DNA of 64,000 bases from Actinomyces faecalis (GTDB lineage Bacteria > Actinomycetota > Actinomycetes > Actinomycetales > Actinomycetaceae), in assembly GCF_013184985.2 (NCBI RefSeq), contig NZ_CP063418.1, positions 1,302,001-1,366,000 of the forward strand, in the 5' to 3' direction. A program made the position numbers and the translations under genes. The notes below the pieces were generated by a model. It saw only the letters and a list, made by a program, of their open reading frames with translations. It did no database searches and was not told the DNA's origin. This document shows, one piece after another, positions 23,900 through 36,204 of the stretch; position 1 is the stretch's first letter; each line of letters opens with the position of its first letter.

Positions 23900-25144
23900 A
23901 TGCACGATCTCACCGCCCTCGTCACTGGCTTTCAACCTTTCGCCGGCGGAGCAGACAATGCTTCCTGGCAGGCAGTGCGGATCCTGCCCGACGACATTGC
24001 TCTCGCGGGAGGAGGGTTGAGGCTGGTCCGTGAAGAACTGCCCGTGACCTTCGCCGGTGCTGCTGAGCGAGTCCGGGAGCTCATCGCACAGGTCAATCCT
24101 GACGTCATCGTGCATGTGGGACTGGATGCGACTGCGCAAGCCATTAAGCTCGAAACCACGGCATACAATGAAGCCACCGCCACGATTCCCGACAATGCCG
24201 GTGCGCAACCGGATCATGAAGCAATCGTTCCGGGCGGCTCGCACGTGCTGCACTCTTCGTGGGCCGCACACGCCCTGGCCGGCAGGCTGGTCGCCGCGGG
24301 GCTGCCAGTCACGACGTCGGACGACGCCGGGCGCTATGTCTGCAACACAACGTTGTACACGGCGCTGGACGCCACCGGAACGGACCAGGCTCGTCCCACA
24401 GGTTTTGTCCATGTCCCCCTTGCGAGCTGCGTCGACACCCCGACGGTGGCACACACTCTCACCGCGTTGCTGACGGAGCTAGCTGACCAGGTGCGACGTC
24501 ATCGTGCTTGGGACGCTGGTCAGAGCCGACTGATCATCCCCCGATCCGCCAGGCCCTTGCGGGTGGGCCTCACTGGGGGAATCGGCTCAGGCAAGTCGAC
24601 CGTGGCCGGGGAGCTCGCTGCTCGCGGGGCGCACGTCGTGGACGCTGACGCCGTGGCACGGGCCGTCGTCGAGCCAGGCCAGGCCGGCCTGGACGAGATC
24701 CGCCAGGCGTTCGGTGAGACCGTGCTCCGCCCTGACGGCAGCCTGGACCGTGCCGCGCTCGCCGCACGGGTCTTCGACGACGACGAGGCCCGCGCCCGGC
24801 TGGAGGCGATCATCCTGCCCAGGGTCGCCTTCACGGCCGCCAGGCAGATGGAGGCCGCGGACCCGGGCCAGGTGGCGGTCTACGACGTCCCGCTGCTGGC
24901 TGAGGGAGGCATGGCTGACCTCTTTGACGCCGTCGTGGTGGTGACCGCGCTGCGCGAGCCACGGCTGGACCGCCTGGAGGCGAGAGGCCTGAGCCGTGCG
25001 GACGCCGAGGCCCGCATGAGCCGTCAGGCTAGTGACGAGGAGCGCGAGGCCCTGGCGGACCTTGTCCTGCGCAACGACGCCGGCCTCGGAGAGCTTCGGC
25101 GCCAGGTCGACCAGCTGTGGGGCACGCTCTCGGGGCGGGACTGA
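23900..25144 (+). CDS. coaE: pyroglutamyl-peptidase fused to dephospho-CoA kinase
   Basis: One 414 aa frame. Residues 1 to about 205 are a C15 pyrrolidone-carboxyl peptidase: 'VTGFQPFAGGADN', a catalytic Glu in 'IKLETTAYN' (85), Cys148 in 'GRYVCNTTLY' and His171 in 'GFVHVP', so the triad is complete. Residues about 220-414 are CoaE, the last step of CoA synthesis, with Walker A 'GLTGGIGSGKST' and 'DADAVAR'. The linker has no stop. In-frame TTG (24557) and GTG (24563) just before the CoaE domain could still give a free kinase. TAGGCT at 23888-23893 ends 6 bases before the ATG (leaderless). The Pcp half is more AT-rich than the CoaE half, which suggests a fusion at an insertion junction. Confidence 0.9.
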   Translation: MHDLTALVTGFQPFAGGADNASWQAVRILPDDIALAGGGLRLVREELPVTFAGAAERVRELIAQVNPDVIVHVGLDATAQAIKLETTAYNEATATIPDNAGAQPDHEAIVPGGSHVLHSSWAAHALAGRLVAAGLPVTTSDDAGRYVCNTTLYTALDATGTDQARPTGFVHVPLASCVDTPTVAHTLTALLTELADQVRRHRAWDAGQSRLIIPRSARPLRVGLTGGIGSGKSTVAGELAARGAHVVDADAVARAVVEPGQAGLDEIRQAFGETVLRPDGSLDRAALAARVFDDDEARARLEAIILPRVAFTAARQMEAADPGQVAVYDVPLLAEGGMADLFDAVVVVTALREPRLDRLEARGLSRADAEARMSRQASDEEREALADLVLRNDAGLGELRRQVDQLWGTLSGRD

Positions 25145-25148
25145 CCTC

Positions 25149-25811
25149 ATGGCTGATCGCATGACTGACAGTACCGACGATCGCGAGGTCGGCGAGGAGC
25201 CGGAGCTGACCGCCTCCACACTGGACCAGCGAGGACGACGCGTGGTCGCGCTCGTTGCCGGGCTCAACCTCGCCGGCCTGCTCATCGAGGTCGTTGTCGC
25301 CAGCATGATCGGCTCGGCCTCGCTGCTGGCCGACGCCGCGGACTTCCTGGAGGACTTCCTCATCAACGCCCTCGTGCTAGCGGCCCTGGGCTGGTCGGTA
25401 GCCGGCCGACGGCGGGCGAGCAGGTGGCTGGCAGGCCTGATCCTCCTGCCCGCGCTGGCGGCCCTGGCCACGGCGGTGTGGAAGGTCGTCACCGGTGCCC
25501 CGCCCGACGGCGGTGTGCTGAGCGGGACCGCCGTGCTTGCCATGGTCCTTAACGCCGCGAGCGCCCTGGCCCTGATGAGCCTGCGTGGTCGCGGGGGAGC
25601 GCTGGTGCGTGGCGCCTGGCTCGCGGCCCGCAACGACGTCCTCGCCAACCTGCTCATGGTGGCTGCGGGCCTGGTGACTCTCGCCCGCCCGAGCGTGTGG
25701 CCTGACGTCGTCGTCGGTGCCTTCATGGCCGTGGTGAACCTGCGTGCCGCCCGAGAGGTGCTCGAGCAGGCGCGCTGCGAGGACCCCGCCCTGGAGCTGG
25801 ACGAGGACTAA
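25149..25811 (+). CDS. cation diffusion facilitator-like membrane protein
   Basis: The 220 aa product resembles CDF-family cation transporters: after a charged 30-residue N-terminus come about six hydrophobic segments with 'GSASLLADAADFLEDFLINAL' split around Asp residues on helix 2 and 'ARNDVLANLL' on helix 5. This is the short subtype in which the helix-5 metal site is Asn-Asp rather than His-x-x-x-Asp, and it lacks the usual C-terminal cytoplasmic domain; the ion is not predictable. An open frame exists upstream to 25032 inside coaE; the ATG at 25149, 4 bases past the coaE stop, is the natural start and implies co-transcription. Confidence 0.72.
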   Translation: MADRMTDSTDDREVGEEPELTASTLDQRGRRVVALVAGLNLAGLLIEVVVASMIGSASLLADAADFLEDFLINALVLAALGWSVAGRRRASRWLAGLILLPALAALATAVWKVVTGAPPDGGVLSGTAVLAMVLNAASALALMSLRGRGGALVRGAWLAARNDVLANLLMVAAGLVTLARPSVWPDVVVGAFMAVVNLRAAREVLEQARCEDPALELDED

Positions 25812-25829
25812 GGCTCTAGGCTGTGCCTC

Positions 25830-27926
<2,097 letters not shown>

Positions 27927-27938
27927 CCCCTCCCTCTG

Positions 27939-28016
27939 CGAGACCGTACGTTTCACGCTTCCAGACCGTATGACAGGGCGCTGATACGGTCTGGAAGCGT
28001 GAAACGTACGGTCTCG
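27939..28016. terminator. 33-bp perfect inverted repeat after uvrB
   Basis: Arms 27939-27971 and 27984-28016 are perfect reverse complements over 33 bases with a 12-base loop. The left arm starts 13 bases after the uvrB stop. No U-run follows. Its sequence is unrelated to the similar hairpin after pyk. Confidence 0.75.
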
Positions 28017-28093
28017 GCGTGCTGAACGGCACAGCGTGGGGGGCCGACGGCGCTCGGCGGCTCCGCCGTCGTCCGTTAGACTCAGCGGCGTTC

Positions 28094-28258
28094 ATACGGA
28101 GGGGAGTACTCCCACCAACAACGGCGTCGTCATCACGGCGGACCGAGGCAGGTCGAGCGCCTGACCCGGCCCCCGGCGCCGCGGGCCCTGAAGCGCCGCA
28201 CCCAGCCGCGTCTTCCTGGCGGGAGGAGACCTCCGGTACCAGTCTCGTACCGGAGGAG
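28094..28258 (+). promoter_or_regulatory. yybP-ykoY manganese riboswitch with SD-sequestering platform
   Basis: The leader after TAGACT (28077-28082) shows the yybP-ykoY hallmarks: P1 pairs 28097-28102 (CGGAGG) with 28230-28235 (CCTCCG), flanked inside by GGGGAGTA (28101-28108) at the 5' side and GGAGACC at the 3' side. The P1 3' strand is also the left arm of a 10-bp hairpin (28230-28239 with 28247-28256) that buries the Shine-Dalgarno GGAGGAG. The two structures are mutually exclusive, so Mn2+-stabilised P1 would free the ribosome site of the terC gene. This 336-base gap otherwise holds the palindrome at 27939-28016. Confidence 0.83.
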
Positions 28259-28262
28259 CACC

Positions 28263-29288
28263 GTGGAGGTCCACGCCCTCGGATGGATCGCGCTGGCCGC
28301 GATCATCCTCGCCATGATCACCATCGACATCGTCGGGCACGTGCGCACGCCCCACGAGCCGACCCTCAAGGAAGCCGCCTGGTGGTCAGTGGGATACATC
28401 GCCCTGGCCGTCATCTTCGGCGCCATCGTGTGGGGCGTGTGGGGAGGCCAGTATGGCCAGGAGTACTTCGCCGGGTACATCACGGAGAAGGCCCTGAGCA
28501 TCGACAACCTCTTCGTCTTCGTCATCATGATCTCCAGCTTCCGGGTACCTCGGAAGTACCAGCAGGAGGTCCTGCTCGCGGGCATCGTCATCGCCCTGGT
28601 GCTGCGGCTGGTCTTCATCCTGCTGGGGGCGGCCCTCATCGAGAACTTCTCCTGGGTCTTCTACCTCTTCGGTGCCTGGCTGCTGTGGACCGCCTTCTCC
28701 CAGGCCCGTGAGGGGGTCCAGGAGCCTGACGACCACTCCGAGGAGTACGAGCCCAGCGGCTTCGTCCGGCTCGTCTCGCGAGTGGTCCCCATGACCGACG
28801 GCTTCGTGGGCGGCAAGGTCGTGCACCGCCACGCCGGACGCACCATGATCACCCCGATGCTGCTGTGCATCATCGCCATCGGCACCGCTGACGTCATGTT
28901 CGCCGTCGACTCCATCCCGGCCATCTACTCCCTGACCGCCGAGCCCTACCTCGTCTTCGCGGCCAACGCCTTCTCCCTGCTGGGCCTGCGCCAGCTCTAC
29001 TTCCTCATCGACGGCCTCCTCGACCGCCTGGTGTACCTGCACTACGGCCTGGCGGCGATCCTGGGCTTCATCGGTTTCAAGCTCGTCAACCACGCCCTGC
29101 ACACCAACGAGCTGCCCTTCATCAACGGCGGGCACCACTGGGAGGTCGTCCCCGAGCCGTCGATCGGGGTGTCGCTGGGCTTCATCGTCGTCGTCATCGT
29201 CATCACCGTGCTCGCCTCCCTCGTGGCCTCCCGACGCGCGGCTCGTTCCCAGGAGACCGCCCCCGCCCAGGAGCTTCCGCGCCCCTGA
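28263..29288 (+). CDS. TerC family membrane protein (first copy)
   Basis: Polytopic membrane protein of 341 aa, of the TerC/Alx family now linked to manganese export and metal loading of exported proteins. It has about nine hydrophobic segments with conserved acidic positions: 'ITEKALSIDNLFVFVIM', 'TADVMFAVDSIPAIYSLT' and 'FLIDGLLDRLVYL'. The GTG at 28263 has a strong Shine-Dalgarno (GGAGGAG) that is part of the Mn2+ riboswitch platform. It is followed after 16 bases by a second terC and then a P-type ATPase. Confidence 0.92.
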   Translation: MEVHALGWIALAAIILAMITIDIVGHVRTPHEPTLKEAAWWSVGYIALAVIFGAIVWGVWGGQYGQEYFAGYITEKALSIDNLFVFVIMISSFRVPRKYQQEVLLAGIVIALVLRLVFILLGAALIENFSWVFYLFGAWLLWTAFSQAREGVQEPDDHSEEYEPSGFVRLVSRVVPMTDGFVGGKVVHRHAGRTMITPMLLCIIAIGTADVMFAVDSIPAIYSLTAEPYLVFAANAFSLLGLRQLYFLIDGLLDRLVYLHYGLAAILGFIGFKLVNHALHTNELPFINGGHHWEVVPEPSIGVSLGFIVVVIVITVLASLVASRRAARSQETAPAQELPRP

Positions 29289-29304
29289 GGAAGGACCTCC
29301 TTCC

Positions 29305-30291
29305 ATGACCGTCAGCCCACTTGCCTGGACGGTACTGACCTGCCTCGTCGTCGGCCTGCTCGCCGTCGACTTCGTCGGCCACGCCCGCCATCCCCACCCT
29401 CCCTCGATGAGCGAGTCCGTGCGCTGGACGCTGGGCTACACCGCGCTGGCTGCGCTCTACGGGCTGGGGGTGGGGCTGACCGCAGGCTGGACCTGGGCAG
29501 GACAGTTCTACGCCGGCTGGCTCACCGAGTGGTCTCTCAGCGTCGACAACCTCTTCGTCTTCATCCTCATCCTCGGTGCCTTCCGCGTGCCGCGGCCCTT
29601 CCAGCAGAAGGCCCTGCTGGCCGGGATCGTCATCGCGCTCGTGCTGCGTCTGGTCTTCATCCTGGCTGGTGCCGCCCTCGTGGCACGCTTCAGCTGGGTG
29701 TTCTACCTCTTCGGGGCCTTCCTGCTCTACACGGCGATCAAACAGATCGCGCAGGCCCGTGCTGAGCACGACAGCGACGACGCCACCGAGTACGTCGACA
29801 ACGCGCTCACTCGCCTGGTGCGTCGGGTCATACCCACCACGGAAGGTTTCGTCGGGAACAAGCTGGTTCACCGGCACGGTGGACACACGATGATCACGCC
29901 ACTGAGCGTGTGCGTCCTGGCCCTGGGAACTGCGGACCTCATGTTCGCCTTCGACTCGATCCCGGCCATCTTCGGCCTGACCCAGGAGCCTTTCCTCGTC
30001 TTCAGCGCCACGGCCTTCTCCCTGCTCGGCCTACGTCAGCTGTTCTTCCTCATTGACGGGCTCCTCGAACGACTGGTGTACCTGCCCTACGGGTTAGCAG
30101 TCATCCTGGGCTTCATCGGATTCAAGCTCATCAATCACGCCCTGCACACCAATTCCGTCCCGCTCCTCAACGGCGGGGAGCCCATCGCCCTCGTCCCCGA
30201 GCCCTCAACCGGAGCGTCCTTGATCGTCATTGTGGGCACCTTGGCTATCGTGGCGGTCACCAGCCTTATCCGCACCCGGAGGAACGCATGA
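29305..30291 (+). CDS. TerC family membrane protein (second copy)
   Basis: Second TerC/Alx-type protein, 328 aa, similar to the upstream one throughout ('LTEWSLSVDNLFVFILIL', 'TADLMFAFDSIPAIFGLT', 'FLIDGLLERLVYLPYG'), hence a tandem duplication followed by divergence. Probably also a manganese-related transporter, in the same transcript as the first copy and therefore downstream of the Mn2+ riboswitch. A Shine-Dalgarno 'GAGGAAGGA' is 9-16 bases upstream. The stop overlaps the start of the P-type ATPase (ATGA), which indicates translational coupling. Confidence 0.92.
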   Translation: MTVSPLAWTVLTCLVVGLLAVDFVGHARHPHPPSMSESVRWTLGYTALAALYGLGVGLTAGWTWAGQFYAGWLTEWSLSVDNLFVFILILGAFRVPRPFQQKALLAGIVIALVLRLVFILAGAALVARFSWVFYLFGAFLLYTAIKQIAQARAEHDSDDATEYVDNALTRLVRRVIPTTEGFVGNKLVHRHGGHTMITPLSVCVLALGTADLMFAFDSIPAIFGLTQEPFLVFSATAFSLLGLRQLFFLIDGLLERLVYLPYGLAVILGFIGFKLINHALHTNSVPLLNGGEPIALVPEPSTGASLIVIVGTLAIVAVTSLIRTRRNA

Positions 30292-32804
30292 CTGACGGCG
30301 AGTCGCACGAGGATGCCCACCCTGACGACAACCGGGGCCTGAGCCAGGCCGAGGTCGACGAGCGCCGGAGGTCTGGCCGGACCAACGAGTTCAAGGAGAC
30401 CACCTCACGCTCGGCGGCCCAGATCCTGCGCGCCAACGTCTTCACGATCTTCAACGGCATCCTCGCCGTCGCCCTCGTGCTGGTCCTCGCCTTCGGCTCT
30501 CCGGCGGACGCGCTGTTCGGCTTCGTCCTCATCCTCAACACCGCCACGGGCACGATCGCCGAGGTCCGCGCCAAGCGGGCGCTGGACCGTCTCACCGTCC
30601 TGGACGCACCGACGGCCCACGTCGTGCGGGACGGGCGGGACCAGGACGTGGCCGTGGGCGAGGTGGTCCTGGACGACCTGCTGCGCCTGCGCCCGGGCGA
30701 GCAGGTCCCGGCGGACGCCGTCGTCCTGGAGCCCGACGGGCTGGAGGTGGACGAGTCCATCCTCACCGGGGAGTCTGACGCCGTGCGTCCGGGGCCTGAC
30801 GACGCCGTCATGTCCGGCACGACCGTGACAGCCGGCACCGCCCTGGTGCGCACGACCGCGGTCGGCGCGGACGCCTACGCCCACCGCCTGGCGACGCAGG
30901 CGCGCAGGTACTCGCTGGTCGTCTCTGAGCTCCAGGCCGGGACCAACCGCATCCTGCACTGGATCTCCTGGGTCATCGTGCCGGTGGGGCTGCTGGTCGT
31001 CTGGTCCCAGATGCGGCTCAGCGGCGGGGTAGGGGCCTCTGTCGCCTCGGGGGAGTGGAAGGTCGCGCTGGTGGCCGGCGTGGCTGGTGTGGTCGGTATG
31101 GTGCCTCAGGGCCTGGTGCTCCTCACCAGCGTCAACTTCGCCACCGCCTCGCTCAAGCTCGCCCGACAGCACGTCCTCGTCCAGGAGCTGCCGAGCGTCG
31201 AGGTGCTCGCACGCGTGGACACCCTGTGCCTGGACAAGACCGGGACGCTGACCACCGGCCGGATCACCATGCGCGAGGTGCTCGGCGCCTCGGGCACGGA
31301 CGACGCCGGCGAGCAGCTGCGCGAGCCGCTGCTGGCCCTGACCGGAACGGCTGACCCCAACGCCACCGCCGAGGCCGTCCTGGAGGCCCTCACGGGCCAG
31401 GAGATCGGCAAGGACACCGACGGGCGGAGCCTGGAGGCCGTGGCCGCCCTGCGCGACCGGGTCGGCCGGGCCGTGCCGTTCTCGTCATCGCGCAAGTGGT
31501 CCGGCGTCGAGCTTGACGACGGCTGCTGGGTCATGGGCGCGCCCGAGATCGTCCTGAGCGAGGCCGACGGCGGCACGCAGCTCCTGGAGCGTGCACGAGA
31601 CCTTGCTGGTGGGGGAGTGCGAGTGGTCGCGCTGGCTCGCTCGTCGAGCACCTCCGGCATCCTGGGGGCCGATGAGGCGGGCCAGGCTCGTCTCCCGCGA
31701 GAGCTGGAGGCAGCGGGTCTGGTGGTGCTGAGCGAGGAGGTACGACCCGACGCCGCCCAGACCCTGGAGTACTTCCGTGCCCAGGGCGTGGAGGTCAAGA
31801 TCATCTCCGGAGACAACCCGGACACCGTGGCAGCGGTGGCTGCCCGTGCCGGCGTACGCGGACCCGACGGCACGGAGGGATCGCAGCCTGTGGCCCTGGA
31901 CGCGCGTAAGCTTCCCACCCGCGCCGACGACCCGGCCGACCGTGAGGCCCTGGCCGCTGCGCTGGACGGCGCCCAGGTGCTCGGACGAGTGACGCCTGAG
32001 CAGAAGAAGGCCGTGGTCCAGGCCCTCCACCTGCGCGGGCGGACCGTGGCGATGACCGGTGACGGCGTCAACGACGCCCTGGCCCTGAAGGAGGCGGACC
32101 TGGGTATCGCGATGGGTAACGGTGCGCCGGCCACGAAGGCGGTGGCTCGCATGGTCCTGCTCAGCGGCGAGTTCTCAGCCCTGCCCGGTGTCGTGGCCGA
32201 GGGACGGCGCGTCATGGCCAACACCGAGCGCATCGCCTCGCTGTTCCTGTCCAAGACGGTCTACGCCAGCCTCATCGCCGTCGTCGTGGCCGCCACGGCG
32301 ATCAGCTATCCCTTCCTGCCCAGACAGCTGACGATCGTGTCCTCGCTGACCATCGGTGTCCCGGCCTTCATCCTGGCCCTTGCCCCTAACACCCAGCGCT
32401 ACCGCGCCGGATTCCTCCCACGCGTGCTGGCCCTGGCGGTACCGGCGGGACTCGTGGCCGGGACCGCGACGCTGGCAGCTCAGCAGTGGCTGGAGCGTAC
32501 CGGCGCGAGCGAGGCCCAGGTGACCACCGGCGCGACGCTCGTCCTCGTCATGGCCGGGCTCAGCCTGCTGACGCTCACTGCCAGGCCGCTGCTGGGCTGG
32601 AGGCTCGGGCTCATCATCGCCATGGGGGCCCTGGCTGTGCTGGGCGTCCTGGTGGCACCGGTGCGTGAGTTCTTCCTGCTCGCCTGGCCGACGACGCCGA
32701 CCTGGCTCGCCGTCCTGGTCGGGGGCGGTGCCGCGGTCGCCGGTATCCAGGCCGTCGGTGTGGCCCGGTGGGTCGGACGCCTGACGAGCCGGGCCGAGAG
32801 GTAG
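30288..32804 (+). CDS. P-type ATPase (CtpE-like), metal cation transport
   Basis: P-type cation ATPase of 838 aa. TGES-type actuator motif 'LTGES' at 159-163, phosphorylation site 'DKTGTLTTG' with Asp316, hinge 'MTGDGVNDALALKEADLGIA'. Overall it looks like the actinobacterial CtpE/HAD-IC group (Ca2+ or Mn2+ linked) rather than heavy-metal CPx ATPases: the membrane motif before the P-domain is 'MVPQGLVLL' (271-279), with Gln where Ca2+/Mg2+ pumps have Glu. It overlaps terC copy 2 (ATGA), so it belongs to the Mn2+-riboswitch operon; Mn2+ or Ca2+ are the likeliest ions, by inference. There are 8-10 predicted membrane helices. Confidence 0.88.
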   Translation: MTDGESHEDAHPDDNRGLSQAEVDERRRSGRTNEFKETTSRSAAQILRANVFTIFNGILAVALVLVLAFGSPADALFGFVLILNTATGTIAEVRAKRALDRLTVLDAPTAHVVRDGRDQDVAVGEVVLDDLLRLRPGEQVPADAVVLEPDGLEVDESILTGESDAVRPGPDDAVMSGTTVTAGTALVRTTAVGADAYAHRLATQARRYSLVVSELQAGTNRILHWISWVIVPVGLLVVWSQMRLSGGVGASVASGEWKVALVAGVAGVVGMVPQGLVLLTSVNFATASLKLARQHVLVQELPSVEVLARVDTLCLDKTGTLTTGRITMREVLGASGTDDAGEQLREPLLALTGTADPNATAEAVLEALTGQEIGKDTDGRSLEAVAALRDRVGRAVPFSSSRKWSGVELDDGCWVMGAPEIVLSEADGGTQLLERARDLAGGGVRVVALARSSSTSGILGADEAGQARLPRELEAAGLVVLSEEVRPDAAQTLEYFRAQGVEVKIISGDNPDTVAAVAARAGVRGPDGTEGSQPVALDARKLPTRADDPADREALAAALDGAQVLGRVTPEQKKAVVQALHLRGRTVAMTGDGVNDALALKEADLGIAMGNGAPATKAVARMVLLSGEFSALPGVVAEGRRVMANTERIASLFLSKTVYASLIAVVVAATAISYPFLPRQLTIVSSLTIGVPAFILALAPNTQRYRAGFLPRVLALAVPAGLVAGTATLAAQQWLERTGASEAQVTTGATLVLVMAGLSLLTLTARPLLGWRLGLIIAMGALAVLGVLVAPVREFFLLAWPTTPTWLAVLVGGGAAVAGIQAVGVARWVGRLTSRAER

Positions 32805-32808
32805 CGGC

Positions 32809-33093
32809 TCAGCGGATCGAGCCGATGACCGGGTTCCACTCGTGGGGGACGCGCTCAGCGATGAAGCCGGCCTGGTGGAAGGGGTCCTCCTCCAGGAGGT
32901 CCAACGCGCCCTGAGCGTCCTGCGCACGCACGATGATGAGGGCGTCGTGGGTACCGACGTAAGGACCTGCGGCGATGAGCCTGTCCTGCTCAGCCAACCG
33001 GCTGTTGAAGGCGCGGTGGGAGGGACGCACCTGCGCCATCTCCTCGTCCCTGTCCGTGACGTAGTGGTACTCGACGGCGAAGATCGTGCTCAT
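32809..33093 (-). CDS. YciI family protein
   Basis: Small alpha/beta dimeric ferredoxin-fold protein of 94 aa. The start 'MSTIFAVEYHYV', the motif 'RPSHRAFNSRLAEQDRLIAA' and the C-terminal 'EEDPFHQAGFIAERVPHEW' match YciI, which has a conserved His/Asp pair of unknown catalytic role. A TAGGCT hexamer (33106-33101) ends 7 bases before the ATG (leaderless). Convergent with the P-type ATPase and divergent from uvrA. The much longer open frame in which it lies is only antisense to uvrA. Confidence 0.88.
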   Translation of the reverse strand: MSTIFAVEYHYVTDRDEEMAQVRPSHRAFNSRLAEQDRLIAAGPYVGTHDALIIVRAQDAQGALDLLEEDPFHQAGFIAERVPHEWNPVIGSIR

Positions 33094-33184
33094 GGGCACC
33101 AGCCTAGACCGGGCCGCGCCCCGGTGGGCTGACGACGGCGCCCGCAGCCCGCTCCTGACGTGTCCAAGCCCTCCTTCGCTGGAG

Positions 33185-33200
33185 TCGAACACGTGTTCCA
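33185..33200. promoter_or_regulatory. LexA/SOS box upstream of uvrA
   Basis: TCGAACACGTGTTCCA matches the actinobacterial/Gram-positive SOS box consensus TCGAACN4GTTCGA at all but one consensus position and contains a perfect 12-bp palindrome (33187-33198). It lies just upstream of the uvrA -10 (33219-33224), covering the -35 region, so bound LexA would block uvrA. Confidence 0.82.
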
Positions 33201-33231
33201 TACCGTGTGCCTCGCCCCTAGAATCTGGCCC

Positions 33232-36078
<2,847 letters not shown>

Positions 36079-36109
36079 GCCTCACCGACGCGGCAGCGAG
36101 AGCCGCCTG

Positions 36110-36146
36110 ACGCCGTCGTCCCCTGCGTACGAGGGGACGACGGCGT
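36110..36146. terminator. terminator hairpin after uvrA
   Basis: A perfect 15-bp stem (36110-36124 with 36132-36146) around the loop GCGTACG, 31 bases past the uvrA stop. No U-run. Confidence 0.7.
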
Positions 36147-36204
36147 GGCACGCCCTCTGCCCTTCATCCTGTGGCGTGCGGCATGGGAACGCTAACCTGT
36201 GACC

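Noticed and set aside
25812..25829. LexA box upstream of uvrB
   Set aside because: The 18-base gap contains only the -10; no GAAC/GTTC half-sites at the right spacing.
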